A stretch of DNA of 21,359 nucleotides from a virus. Below the pieces are notes generated by a model. It was not told where the DNA came from, did not search any database, and saw nothing but the letters and a program-made list of their open reading frames with translations. Positions 1 to 8,352 of this stretch are shown here, in pieces; the stretch's first letter is position 1, and each line of letters opens with the position of its first letter. The DNA lies in the IMG/VR virus record IMGVR_UViG_3300030090_002736, positions 1-21,359 of that record; one strand, 5' to 3'. The translations under genes and the position numbers were made by a program.

Positions 1-228
1 TTCTTTCAACCTTTTTGTATAAGTACGTTGAGAATTAGCAATTTTTTGTAGTTGTTTGGCTTGTTTATTTTGAGCTATAGCCATTAACTCTATATTACTA
101 GCTAGAGCCATAACAGCTTGGCCATTATTCTTCATTGACGAAGTATTTTGGTCTATAGCTCTACTTTGATTTTCTATAGCTCTAGTTATCTTTTTTATAT
201 CTTGAGATAAGTCTACTTTTCTAGCCAT
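1..228 (-). CDS. Probable tape measure protein, N-terminal 76 residues (partial)
   Basis: The frame starts at an ATG at 228 and stays open to the window edge, so only the first 76 residues are visible. They are rich in Gln, Asn, Lys and Ala and look helical (start MARKVDLSQDIKKITRAI), with Ile/Leu/Ala spaced as in a coiled coil. The start lies one base after the stop of the tail-chaperone extension. In siphophages the gene directly after the frameshifted chaperone pair is normally the tape measure protein, which sets tail length and carries the DNA-ejection machinery. The assignment rests on gene order and helical character; no diagnostic motif is visible in this fragment. A different coiled-coil tail protein is possible. 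Confidence 0.6.
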   Translation of the reverse strand, partial: MARKVDLSQDIKKITRAIENQSRAIDQNTSSMKNNGQAVMALASNIELMAIAQNKQAKQLQKIANSQRTYTKRLKE

Positions 229-229
229 C

Positions 230-676
230 TTATTTTGCCTTTTTCTTGGTTGCTCTTCTTTCTATAATGTTAATTGCTTGTTTTATAATTGTTGTTATTG
301 TTATCCATTTTACAGGAGTATCTTCATATACTCCTTTGAATGGAGGTACTCCAAACTCTTTACAATAAAAATATTTATTAACTTCTTTGTCGTACCTGTT
401 ACTTCTAAAGTTATTGATACAAGTAAAAAAGGGCAATTGAGTGCTCACTGAACCAGCGATACTATACTCCTTGCCCTTAGAATTAGCTATGGTATCATCT
501 TTAACTAACCAAATAACATCCCAAACATCTTCGATATTATTAAAGGTTTTCTTCTGAAACCTACCATACCTATCTTTAACTGGTACTTGTGCTACATAAG
601 GAAACTCGCAATATGGACACCCTCTACACTCTGAGTCTATTAACAGAGATAATGCTAGTGCGAGGGAATCTCTTCC
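230..676 (-). CDS. Tail assembly chaperone G-T: -1 frameshift extension (T part)
   Basis: Immediately after the slippery GGGGGAA at 673-679, the -1 frame is open for 148 codons and stops at 230-232. It has no convincing start of its own: the only in-frame start near the end is a GTG at 448, deep inside the domain. A ribosome slipping -1 near the end of the 655-999 gene would make a fusion of about 256 residues, 108 from G and 148 from this frame. The extension opens with a hydrophobic helix (LALALSLLIDSE) and then a CxxCxxC cluster (CRGCPYC), and ends in a Lys/Arg tail (RRATKKKAK). This is the G/G-T arrangement known from lambda and many siphophages, where the fusion guides tail tube assembly on the tape measure. 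Annotating only 230-448 would lose half of the extension. Confidence 0.8.
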   Translation of the reverse strand, partial: GRDSLALALSLLIDSECRGCPYCEFPYVAQVPVKDRYGRFQKKTFNNIEDVWDVIWLVKDDTIANSKGKEYSIAGSVSTQLPFFTCINNFRSNRYDKEVNKYFYCKEFGVPPFKGVYEDTPVKWITITTIIKQAINIIERRATKKKAK

Positions 677-999
677 CCCATGTTCTGATGACTTTGAATT
701 GCCACAATAAGCTCATTCTTTTCTGTTTCACTTAATTGTTTTAAAACTGAATCATCAACTAGACCTGAGGCATTTAATTTAAAACTATTAAATTCCCCTC
801 CAGCTATTCCTCTTCTTAGCCAAGCTGTTCTTGATTTTGCCAATCCAGTGAAATAATTTCCACCAGCACCATCTTGATGTATAACTGTCGAATCACTACA
901 ATGGTCGACCTCATCTATTGTCATATCTTTTAACTTAACTTTTCTACCTGTAGATAGTTCAATAGTATCTTTAGGTAGCTCAACGATTTTTTTACTCAT
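655..999 (-). CDS. Tail assembly chaperone (G-like)
   Basis: A 114-residue soluble protein without Cys clusters or membrane segments; AGGAG precedes the ATG. It begins MSKKIVELPKDTIELSTG and contains a TIDEVDHCSD segment, like tail chaperones that start with a short beta region followed by a helical body. Two things support the role: position between the tail tube gene (1023-2072) and the probable tape measure gene, and the -1 open frame overlapping its last 20 or so codons. The slippery site GGGGGAA lies at codons 107-109, seven codons before the stop. The frame-0 product is the abundant G form; the fusion with the downstream frame is the minor G-T form. The sequence itself is divergent, so the call is mainly from architecture. 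Confidence 0.75.
   Translation of the reverse strand: MSKKIVELPKDTIELSTGRKVKLKDMTIDEVDHCSDSTVIHQDGAGGNYFTGLAKSRTAWLRRGIAGGEFNSFKLNASGLVDDSVLKQLSETEKNELIVAIQSHQNMGEEIPSH
673..679 (-). promoter_or_regulatory. Candidate programmed -1 ribosomal frameshift site
   Basis: In the mRNA sense the end of the chaperone gene reads ATG GGG GAA GAG, giving the heptamer G GGG GAA. The P-site GGG can re-pair perfectly one base back. The A-site GAA would move to GGA, an imperfect match, so this is not a textbook X XXY YYZ site; slippage may be P-site driven, and the purine-rich GGGGGAAGAG could add Shine-Dalgarno-like stimulation. The -1 frame opens only about 35 nt upstream, and no better slippery heptamer is visible in the short overlap. 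Confidence 0.65.
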
Positions 1000-1022
1000 A
1001 ATAATCTCCTAATTATTAATTA

Positions 1023-2072
1023 TTATTGATTCCAAACATACTTAAATACGTTTGTTCCACTTGTATGGTTTCTAGCTTTTACTGTTGTACTTAATCCTAA
1101 GAAGTCTCCTTCATCCCATCCAATCTCTTCTATACTAACTTTTTCTATATTAATAACAAAGTTGTTAGAGTTGTCAGTAATTAATACACCATTTGTAGAA
1201 GCGTTTGTTGCACTAGCTCCAGTAGCTCTAGATGAAGCCCATAAAGTATCAAGGTTTGTATCATATTTTACTACACTAGCAAATGTGATAGCCATTTCTG
1301 GAACTGATCTTACATAGGTTTGAGGATCGCCTGCATCTAGACTTGTAGCTGCAGAGTCAGAACCACCTAGGAATGAAACAGGATTATCAATATTAAGACT
1401 CCAGCTCTTAAAGAAACATTCCTTGTCAAATAGTTGATAAGCACTATTATAGCTTGTGCCATAACAATAGTTTGTGCTATATGCTCCTATAGATGCTGCA
1501 GTTGAAAATGAACTAGATGGAGTTCTAGTTGAAGCTGTCAAGTCAAACTTTATTCTTCCTCCATCCTCATTTGCATCCCATGTTAAGCTAAAAGATGTTA
1601 TCACACATCCTGCTAAAATTATACAATCATTAAATCCACTTTCTCCTACGCCATTAAATGCAAAAGACAATGTCTTGTCAGCACCAGCAGTAGCATTATG
1701 AATAAATGTTTTATTTACTGAGCCTGTAGCTGCACTTTCTTTTGCAATAGTGATATGGTCAGGGTCACCTGCATATGCAACACCTGTAGCATTAGGCATT
1801 AAAAGTGCTTGTAGTTCATTTGTCATAAATCCACTTACTGATACTTCGTGAATAGAGCCAGGCTCATAAACAAATAAATCTCCTTCTGTAGTAAACCTAC
1901 CTGATTGAGCACCACCTCTTCCTTCTTCTTTATAATCTCCAATACTTGGAAAACTTACTGAGTCTGATTCAATTGCAGTAAAACTACTTGCAGCTGTACC
2001 TATTGTACTATTATCAATAGCTACGCCAACTTGTAGCTCCTTACCTGAAAAAAAACTTGTATTAGCAGCCAT
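1023..2072 (-). CDS. Major tail tube protein
   Basis: A 349-residue protein, rich in Ser, Thr, Ala and Gly and predicted to be mostly beta. It starts MAANTSFFSGKELQVGVA, a typical opening for tail tube proteins that list an internal tube strand early. It has an ESDSVSFPSIGDY stretch near residue 35 and a C-terminal region KVSIEEIGWDEGDFL then TTVKARN, resembling the tube-domain sandwich. It lies directly upstream, in transcription order, of the chaperone pair, the usual slot for the tail tube gene. It would polymerise into the hexameric rings of the tail around the tape measure. At 349 residues it is longer than minimal tube proteins, so an additional Ig-like or surface domain is likely. Confidence 0.65.
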   Translation of the reverse strand: MAANTSFFSGKELQVGVAIDNSTIGTAASSFTAIESDSVSFPSIGDYKEEGRGGAQSGRFTTEGDLFVYEPGSIHEVSVSGFMTNELQALLMPNATGVAYAGDPDHITIAKESAATGSVNKTFIHNATAGADKTLSFAFNGVGESGFNDCIILAGCVITSFSLTWDANEDGGRIKFDLTASTRTPSSSFSTAASIGAYSTNYCYGTSYNSAYQLFDKECFFKSWSLNIDNPVSFLGGSDSAATSLDAGDPQTYVRSVPEMAITFASVVKYDTNLDTLWASSRATGASATNASTNGVLITDNSNNFVINIEKVSIEEIGWDEGDFLGLSTTVKARNHTSGTNVFKYVWNQ

Positions 2073-2293
2073 TATTTACCTCCCTTGGGTTTTTCTTTAG
2101 CTTTTGGGGTTGCCACCTTAGCAACACCTGTCTCTTCTAGGAAAGTAAGACAATCACTAGGAATTTCCTGGGCACCAGGGAAATCTTCATAAGAGCCATT
2201 ATTAGCCAATTCAGCTTTTATAGCTCTACCTATTCCTCCATTAACTGGAAAATTATCTAGGGATTTGCCCTCTTTCAGCTTGTACTTAGCCAT
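2072..2293 (-). CDS. Small hypothetical protein in the tail operon
   Basis: Encodes 73 residues, with AGGAGG about nine bases upstream of the ATG. Its stop shares one base with the start of the tail tube gene. The protein begins MAKYKLKEGKSLDNFPVNGGIG, has a mixed central part with two acidic residues and Pro, and ends in a low-complexity Lys/Pro tail (ATPKAKEKPKGGK). There is no membrane segment and only one Cys. The Lys/Pro tail resembles the flexible ends of small virion-associated proteins, but I do not recognise a family. Position between a tail-terminator candidate and the tube protein suggests a structural or assembly role. Confidence 0.6.
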   Translation of the reverse strand: MAKYKLKEGKSLDNFPVNGGIGRAIKAELANNGSYEDFPGAQEIPSDCLTFLEETGVAKVATPKAKEKPKGGK

Positions 2294-2342
2294 ATAGGAA
2301 ATCCTCCTGTAGTTGTTTTTTATTAAAAATTTGTAATCTAAT

Positions 2343-2801
2343 TTATGACATCTTTGTATAAAAACAAAGGTATTCTATCTTAGCACATAACAGACCATCT
2401 ACTTCTGCTTCATCGTCTGTTTTTTCATTAAATGTTATATTGTTAACCCTACCACCATAAAACGCTTGGTCATTAGATCGATTAACAGGGTCAGACTTAT
2501 TAAATAATATTTGCTCTAGCCTAGCTGTGTCATTATACAGCTTATCCATAACTTTTTTAGTTTCATAATTAGAAACATTTAAATACAGGCTTATTTCGAT
2601 AATATATTGGTTTTCATAGCCACCAGCACCTAGTACATTAGAATCTTGCCTAATACACTCTAATCTGATCGATTGATTGCCTTTTTTTTCATATTCATTG
2701 CTTATATAAACTGGATAGCTATTTTCAAACTCATTTCTAAGCAATAATCTTATAGGGTTTAATACTTTTAATGTTATTATATTAGTATAAGATATAGGCA
2801 T
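2343..2801 (-). CDS. Tail terminator / tail completion-like protein
   Basis: Encodes 152 residues. The ATG overlaps the stop of the adaptor gene upstream (TAATG-type junction), indicating coupled translation. The pattern, an N-terminal helix (LNPIRLLLRNEF), alternating beta segments (QSIRLECIRQDSN, QYIIEISLYLNV) then a helix (KKVMDKLYNDTARLEQIL) and a last strand pair (GLLCAKIEYLCFY), fits the small alpha/beta fold of tail terminator (lambda gpU-like) and minor tail proteins. These sit in a ring on the tail and are encoded just before the tube gene, as here. The sequence is too divergent to assign a named family, so this is a context and fold-pattern call. Confidence 0.5.
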   Translation of the reverse strand: MPISYTNIITLKVLNPIRLLLRNEFENSYPVYISNEYEKKGNQSIRLECIRQDSNVLGAGGYENQYIIEISLYLNVSNYETKKVMDKLYNDTARLEQILFNKSDPVNRSNDQAFYGGRVNNITFNEKTDDEAEVDGLLCAKIEYLCFYTKMS

Positions 2802-4030
2802 TATAGTTTTCTATATTGCCTTCCAAATGTACTAGACACATCTCTTCTAGTAATTCTTGTATTCCCTGCACTACCTGGAGAGCCATCAAATGCTTCAAGG
2901 ACACCCCAAGCTTCTAACTCCCATTCATCATTAGCAGTTGCTTCACTAGCTGAATCCTTACCTTGGAATCTAATTTGAAGACCATCTCCTATGCTTTGAT
3001 ATTGACCATTAATGATTTCGTCTTTAAGAACTTCTGATATTTTTAAATTACTAGTATCTTTCTTGAATACTGAAAATTTTGCTGTTCCTAGCACTCCTCC
3101 TGTAGTTACTATTATTTTCATTAGGTCATAACTACCAGTATACCTACCTCTAGTATCTACAATGTGTATACCATTTGCATTTTGTGGAGATAGCACTTCT
3201 CTTACTATGCCATTTGAAGCATCACTTGATACTTGATTGCTTAATTTAGATTTACCTGAATTTACTTGCTCAATATTAAAGTTAGCCTCTTCCATAAATC
3301 TTAATGCTAGTTCACTACCTGGCTCTCTGGCATTGACTAAAAAGTATGCAGCTATTAATGCTGTTGTTCTGATAACCATATAGTCGAAGTTACCTTCTTT
3401 GTCTCTCCATTGGTCTCTTGGCAAACTAGCATCAACTCTTGAATCAAAATATCTAGATGCATTTTTTATAATTCTTGTTGTAAGTGTACTCCAATCTGGC
3501 CCTGCTTCTACGTTTAAGTTAGCTGGATCAACTGCATGATTTAATAATATAAAATCGTTAGTACTATCATAATACCATGAATTAGGGTCTGCATCATTTC
3601 CAGGAGTAAATAATAAATAAATATCTGCTTCATCTAAGTGCGTGGCTGGTTCAGTTCCAAGCTCACCCCTTGATATAGTTAAGTTATTAGTAGATTTAGC
3701 TGTAACTTTCATAATCTCATTATCAACTTTTATATATATATTATCAGCTATTTTTGCTCCATTAGTAACAGTCATTGTTGTTGTAGTAGAATTAAAAGAG
3801 CCATCAACATCAGTTGCAGCTAACGTTACAGTATGTTTTGTAGCTACCATATTCATACCATCGATAAATAGATTTTCAACATTACCTACATTAAATGCTT
3901 GATAGTGTGTAGCACTATCTACTTGTGTAGACTCCCATCCATATATAGGAGTCTTAGTATCATATTCATCTACGTTAGGGTAGACATCTTTTATATCTGT
4001 TGCTGTGCAATATACTGCTGATATAGCCAT
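2801..4030 (-). CDS. Head-tail adaptor-like protein with inserted beta domain
   Basis: Encodes 409 residues. The N-terminus (MAISAVYCTATDIKDVYPNVDEY) and the region at about residues 183-260 (TTRIIKNASRYFDSRVD, then LPRDQWRD, then TTALIAAYFLVNAREPGSELA) match the pattern of small gp36/DUF1320-type head-tail connector proteins: helices with a start-of-protein YxTxxDI motif and a helix bearing IAAYFL. Between them, at about 66-140, lies a beta module with the signature TTTTMTV, then ISRGELGTEPATH, which is also present in the neighbouring 632-residue protein. The C-terminal half (260-409) is another beta-rich region. The normal family is about 130-150 residues, so this looks like an adaptor enlarged by insertions. 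It would link the portal to the tail. Confidence 0.5.
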   Translation of the reverse strand: MAISAVYCTATDIKDVYPNVDEYDTKTPIYGWESTQVDSATHYQAFNVGNVENLFIDGMNMVATKHTVTLAATDVDGSFNSTTTTMTVTNGAKIADNIYIKVDNEIMKVTAKSTNNLTISRGELGTEPATHLDEADIYLLFTPGNDADPNSWYYDSTNDFILLNHAVDPANLNVEAGPDWSTLTTRIIKNASRYFDSRVDASLPRDQWRDKEGNFDYMVIRTTALIAAYFLVNAREPGSELALRFMEEANFNIEQVNSGKSKLSNQVSSDASNGIVREVLSPQNANGIHIVDTRGRYTGSYDLMKIIVTTGGVLGTAKFSVFKKDTSNLKISEVLKDEIINGQYQSIGDGLQIRFQGKDSASEATANDEWELEAWGVLEAFDGSPGSAGNTRITRRDVSSTFGRQYRKL

Positions 4031-4043
4031 TACTATTCTCCTT

Positions 4044-5942
4044 TTAAGCTAACAATGTAACTCTTACTAATGCATTTGCGATAGGACTAACTGATCTTGC
4101 CTCTACTTTTTTAATACCATTACAAGAGTTTGATGTATCTGTATCTAATTGTCCACAATGTGCAGACTCACTTATATAATATGATTGAACTTGACTCCAA
4201 GCAGGAAGACCTTTCAAGTCCACTGCGCCTGATTCATAGTTTATAGTACCACTCCCACCTTTTTGCCTTCTAAGAGTACCATCCCCTCTATCTATTAGCA
4301 TGTTACTAACATCATTATATACTTCACCTGTTTTTGGATGTAATTTTTCAGTGTCTGGGAAATCATTACTAGTAGCAGGTAATGGCGAACCTGGTATTCT
4401 TCCAGAACCCATAAATTGATTACCACTACTATAGTCTTGCAAGTCTACTTGAGATGCTCCAGTTCTATTAGTGTGGTCAGTTCCTCTATTAGTAAGATTA
4501 CCATTCCAACTACCACCACCAATTAAGCTCCTAAATACAATGTCTCCATTTTCTAATGTAACAGATACATTCCTATATAAATTACCATCTTTTACTTTGT
4601 CATTTATGGCTGTTTGTATTTTAGATAAGATACCATTTGAGCCACCAAAGTTTAAATTGTTTGCATCTGTTGTAAATGCTATATGCTCTCTTTGGCCATC
4701 TAAGTTTAAAGTAAACTCATATTGTGTAGATGCTGTTAATCCACTCTTATCTCTAGATGTTAAATTTTTCATTCCAAGTCTTTGCTCTACAGGCACAGGG
4801 AAGTCACAATATTGTCCTCCTGGGACTAAACCTTGTATATGATCAGTAGACCTAAAATTAGCACCAAAAAGTCCATTGCTTTTATATCTTCCATGACCAT
4901 CTGTTCCACACCAAAATCCAGCAGCAAATGCATAGTTGCCACCATGAGCAAAAGCAGTCCCACCAGACCATCTATGAAATGTTATTGTAGTAGCAGTGAC
5001 TTCAGTTATTAAAGATAGTCTTGCATTATATGCAACGCCATTTGGAGAAAAAGACAACCACATGCCTGGTTGAAACCCTGCATCTAAGAAATTACCAGCA
5101 GCAGTTGTTAGAGTTGCCATAGCTCCTCCAGTATCAGTTGCTGTACTAGCCACTACTGTATAATCATTTCTTGCTAAAAACGCAGGTTCACAATGTTCAT
5201 TGATTCCCCAGAAGTAAAGCTTTTTAGTCTTAACACCTGAATGGTCATGTGCACAAGGAGTTGTTCCATATAATCCTCTTTCTATAGTAGCTTGAGTAGA
5301 ATTTACAATATTTATAATTCTTACTACTTCAAATGTATGTGCTCCTGAACTATCATTTATATCTCCATCTGTAAATGGACTAAAAACTATTATATCACCT
5401 GGCATTAAACCATCAGTATCATTCACAGTCATAGTTGTGCTAGTATATGCAGCAGTCAAAGATGCACCATTTAGATAAATACCACTATCAACTATATGTG
5501 TTGGGTCAAAAGATGTAGTATTAGCACTTACACCACTCATAGAAGATGTGGCAGCTCCATATCCAACTATTCTAGGATTCTCAATAAATGTATGTCCACC
5601 TGCAGGTACATAAGTTGTTAAATATAATGCAGCATCATATGAGTCTCCACTACCAGCAGTCCACGATCCAGTGTGATAGATAAGTTCAATTGCACCCTCT
5701 GACATATTCTCTATCATCAACGCATTGAAATCTCTATAAGTATTAGCTGCTAAGGCTTTATAACCACCAGTGATTTCTGTATTTATATTAAATAATTCGT
5801 AGAATCCATCTGCATTATTAAGCTCTACTTCTTTTGTGATGACTTCTTTATAGTCTCCACCTGAAATGGCAGTCCTAGTGCCACCATTATAAGACAGTTC
5901 TGTTTTCCCTGTCCATTTTCCATAATAAGGTCTATTTGCCAT
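4044..5942 (-). CDS. Large virion structural protein with tandem RG-GT-H beta domains
   Basis: Encodes 632 residues; AAAGGAG precedes the ATG. It is rich in Gly, Thr, Ser and Asn, with no signal peptide or membrane segment. At about 162-243 there is a beta module: STTMTV, PGDIIVFS, VVRIINIVNST, then ERGLYGTTPCAH. A second, similar block follows at about 265-345: MATLTT, QPGMWLSFS, LITEVTATTITF, then GGTAFAHGG. These share the layout of the insert in the adaptor protein downstream. The C-terminal part holds fibre-like turns such as GSGRIPGSPLP and KTGEVYNDVSNMLIDRGDGTLRR. It is probably an outer virion protein (baseplate, fibre or decoration). The exact role is unknown. Confidence 0.5.
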   Translation of the reverse strand: MANRPYYGKWTGKTELSYNGGTRTAISGGDYKEVITKEVELNNADGFYELFNINTEITGGYKALAANTYRDFNALMIENMSEGAIELIYHTGSWTAGSGDSYDAALYLTTYVPAGGHTFIENPRIVGYGAATSSMSGVSANTTSFDPTHIVDSGIYLNGASLTAAYTSTTMTVNDTDGLMPGDIIVFSPFTDGDINDSSGAHTFEVVRIINIVNSTQATIERGLYGTTPCAHDHSGVKTKKLYFWGINEHCEPAFLARNDYTVVASTATDTGGAMATLTTAAGNFLDAGFQPGMWLSFSPNGVAYNARLSLITEVTATTITFHRWSGGTAFAHGGNYAFAAGFWCGTDGHGRYKSNGLFGANFRSTDHIQGLVPGGQYCDFPVPVEQRLGMKNLTSRDKSGLTASTQYEFTLNLDGQREHIAFTTDANNLNFGGSNGILSKIQTAINDKVKDGNLYRNVSVTLENGDIVFRSLIGGGSWNGNLTNRGTDHTNRTGASQVDLQDYSSGNQFMGSGRIPGSPLPATSNDFPDTEKLHPKTGEVYNDVSNMLIDRGDGTLRRQKGGSGTINYESGAVDLKGLPAWSQVQSYYISESAHCGQLDTDTSNSCNGIKKVEARSVSPIANALVRVTLLA

Positions 5943-5959
5943 TTTATCTCCTTTAAAAT

Positions 5960-6829
5960 TTAAACAATATGATAGTTAACATACATCTTAACCATCAAGT
6001 CTACATTGCCAACTGTTGTCAATCTAACACAAGGAACTAGCACCCTAATTGGTGCTGTCTCAACAACATTAGCATCATCTATAGTTAGTATTTGAGTTTT
6101 TTCTGTAAATAAACAATTTAAAGTTCCTGAGTGACTAGCCATGAGTGAACCATTGTTGAATCCACCTGACATTCCACCAAAATTATCTATAGAGTTATAT
6201 TGCATTAATTTACATTCAAAAACTGGAAGAGTGTTATCTCCACTGCCATGTATAAATCTTCCTATATAATGTATTACTACACTATCTAATTTTATTTTAT
6301 GAAATAGTCTACATGCATTTACATTATTATAGTGACCTCTATAAACAGTATTCTCACTTGTAGCATTTCCATTGTAAGTATTTGGCTGGTCTCCATCTCC
6401 AAAAAAGTTACCAAAACTACTTGAGGTTGCATATCCACCTGATGCATCTGTGACATATGGATAGAACCCCCCATGACACATACTATACCAATCATTAGCA
6501 TCTATATTGTCATGTGCTGCTTGCCAACCAAATATTTCTTGTTGATGTAATACATTTACTGCATTAGCACCAGCAGTAACTTTTTTATCAGTAGTATCAA
6601 CAGTTAGACATGAATCTCCACTTGAATTTTTAACTTCAAATGCAGTTGAGCTATTAGTTGATGGCTTTACTTGAGCTTTAGTTAATGAAAGTCTCAAAGG
6701 ACTTCTAGCGTTATTACCATCTGTAATATATTGCAGACCAGCATTTATACCAGAGTTTAATGGATCAGCTTCAACAGTTACTAGGTCACCATATGAATTT
6801 CCAATTTTTTGATCTGCTAATTTAGCCAT
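5960..6829 (-). CDS. Putative tail fibre or appendage protein
   Basis: Encodes 289 residues; GGAGATATA precedes the ATG. Residues 60-95 contain AFEVKNSSGDSCLTVDTTDKK, the 'value of parameter' beta repeat pattern common in phage fibre shafts. The middle is rich in Gly, Asn, Ser and Tyr, and the C-terminal part (HKIKLDSVVIHYIGRFIHGSG to the end) is a beta-sandwich-like head with CRLFHK, CKLMQY, CLF and CVRL cysteines. It lies in a row of three fibre-type genes (4044, 5960 and 6889), which probably build the host-recognition apparatus. I cannot name a receptor or family. Coding density and the spacing (about 17 nt to its neighbour) are normal for an operon. Confidence 0.5.
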   Translation of the reverse strand: MAKLADQKIGNSYGDLVTVEADPLNSGINAGLQYITDGNNARSPLRLSLTKAQVKPSTNSSTAFEVKNSSGDSCLTVDTTDKKVTAGANAVNVLHQQEIFGWQAAHDNIDANDWYSMCHGGFYPYVTDASGGYATSSSFGNFFGDGDQPNTYNGNATSENTVYRGHYNNVNACRLFHKIKLDSVVIHYIGRFIHGSGDNTLPVFECKLMQYNSIDNFGGMSGGFNNGSLMASHSGTLNCLFTEKTQILTIDDANVVETAPIRVLVPCVRLTTVGNVDLMVKMYVNYHIV

Positions 6830-6888
6830 TATATCTCCATTTTTTATAGATTAATTTAATATAATTATTTAGTTTTTCATAATACTTA

Positions 6889-8352
6889 TTATGACGTTAT
6901 ATCCCACTTAAATACTACTGTAGCATTTGTATCTTGTGGAGCACTTACTGGGTCTATTGCTATTGCATATATTCTTCCTTTAGTAAGAACATTTGTACCA
7001 GATGTAGGAGTGTCATTGTAATTAAACTCTACTGTAGTATCATCTGCTACATCGACAGCTACATCCCATCTACCATGAATAGTTCCTGGAGCCTCTGTTC
7101 CATTTGTAGATTCCCAAAGTAAATTTCTAAATGTTCCATCTTGTGCAATCTCACTTCTCCACATAATTTTTTCTAATGTACCATTAAATGGAGCTACAAA
7201 AGCATGATATTCATTTCTACTAGTTAAAGTTGTTTGTTCTATTATATATCCATTTATTGGAAGATATGATGTTCCAGCTGATGAGCTGTTATATCCAACA
7301 TATTGAATATCATACATATATTTGCCTATTCCAGTAATATCTGTACCTGCATCATCTGTAAAAGCAAGTTCATTAGGAGTGTTATTTTTAATCCATATTT
7401 GACCATATGCTGCAGTATCTGATACAGCTGCTGCTGATTCTTTTACCTTTAAAGGCAATGCTGTTTGTACTTCATCATCCTTGATATAGATTAAATCAGT
7501 ATCGTTTTTTGCAATAACTATGTCATCGCCATCTCCATAGATTTTATCTAAGTCATCTACATTAAAAAGGATACCATCTTGGTCTTGAAATCTTACACCA
7601 CCACTTTGTACTTTAAATAACTCTGTAGTATCATCTTTAAATGTAATGTTCCCACCATCAGCATTAAGTTCGATATTTGAACCAGAGTCTATTTCTAATG
7701 AACCACTTGTAATTATTTTATCTAGACTACTTATAGTTAAGTCTCCACTAGAATATGTTACATCTGATAAATCGTTTAATGCAGAAGCTCCTGCAGAATA
7801 ATTAGTAGCATGTATTGTACCTGCACTTGCTGCAGTCCAATCTATATGCTCATTAGCTACAAAATTATTTAAACTATCATGGTCTATTTCTGCAGGCACA
7901 GCTACAGCAGTGATAGTTGTACCACTATTCGTAACTCCTACTCCACTTGACCCTAATATAGAAAAGTCAGCAGAGCCTTCAGTGTCTGAGGCTGCAGAGC
8001 CTCCTCCAGAATCAGTAGTAATAGTTACGCCAGTTATATCTCCTGTAGTTAGATTATCATCTACATATTTTTTATTAACTGCGTCTTGTGGATTGGTTGG
8101 AGTAGGTACTGATACTGATTCTAATTTTGTTTCACCAGTTACAACTAAATCAGAATCTACTAAAAATAAATCTTCAGATATAGATAGTGGTACTCCTACT
8201 AGCTCTTTATTTGATGGTTCACCTGAACTACTCTTGATTTTTTGCAAACTCTTAGATGGTTTATCTTCTAATAATAACTTATAGTTTTTTTTATTGTCAT
8301 TAGAAGAAAGCTTTTTCATATATGAAAATTTAGCTCTATCTCTATTTTTCAT
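6889..8352 (-). CDS. Tail fibre protein
   Basis: Encodes 487 residues. The motif PTNPQDAVNKKYVDDNL at about residues 84-100 is a signature of phage tail fibre shafts. It is followed by repeated Ser/Gly/Asp-rich blocks (GSLEIDSGSNIELNADGG, TTELFKVQSGG), in the style of fibre triple-beta repeats. The C-terminal third (YDIQYVGYNSSSAGTSYLP, then YHAFVAPFNGTLEKIMWRSE) reads as a compact receptor-binding head. The first 40 residues are Lys/Ser-rich and hydrophilic, possibly the virion attachment end. The start overlaps the preceding small gene by 11 bases, with GAGGG just upstream, so they are translationally linked. Confidence 0.75.
   Translation of the reverse strand: MKNRDRAKFSYMKKLSSNDNKKNYKLLLEDKPSKSLQKIKSSSGEPSNKELVGVPLSISEDLFLVDSDLVVTGETKLESVSVPTPTNPQDAVNKKYVDDNLTTGDITGVTITTDSGGGSAASDTEGSADFSILGSSGVGVTNSGTTITAVAVPAEIDHDSLNNFVANEHIDWTAASAGTIHATNYSAGASALNDLSDVTYSSGDLTISSLDKIITSGSLEIDSGSNIELNADGGNITFKDDTTELFKVQSGGVRFQDQDGILFNVDDLDKIYGDGDDIVIAKNDTDLIYIKDDEVQTALPLKVKESAAAVSDTAAYGQIWIKNNTPNELAFTDDAGTDITGIGKYMYDIQYVGYNSSSAGTSYLPINGYIIEQTTLTSRNEYHAFVAPFNGTLEKIMWRSEIAQDGTFRNLLWESTNGTEAPGTIHGRWDVAVDVADDTTVEFNYNDTPTSGTNVLTKGRIYAIAIDPVSAPQDTNATVVFKWDITS

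Noticed and set aside
4471-4842. Plus-strand open frame of 123 codons opposite the 632-aa gene
   Set aside because: Antisense shadow of a structural gene; no supporting signals.
6878-6893. CATAATA/TATTATG inverted repeat after the tail fibre gene
   Set aside because: Perfect but only 7 bp, A/T only, with a two-base centre and no U-run in the transcript sense; too weak to call a terminator in this AT-rich genome.
7910-8284. Plus-strand open frame of 124 codons opposite the fibre gene
   Set aside because: It is antisense to a clear fibre gene, with composition mirroring its Ser/Thr codons; no ribosome binding site.
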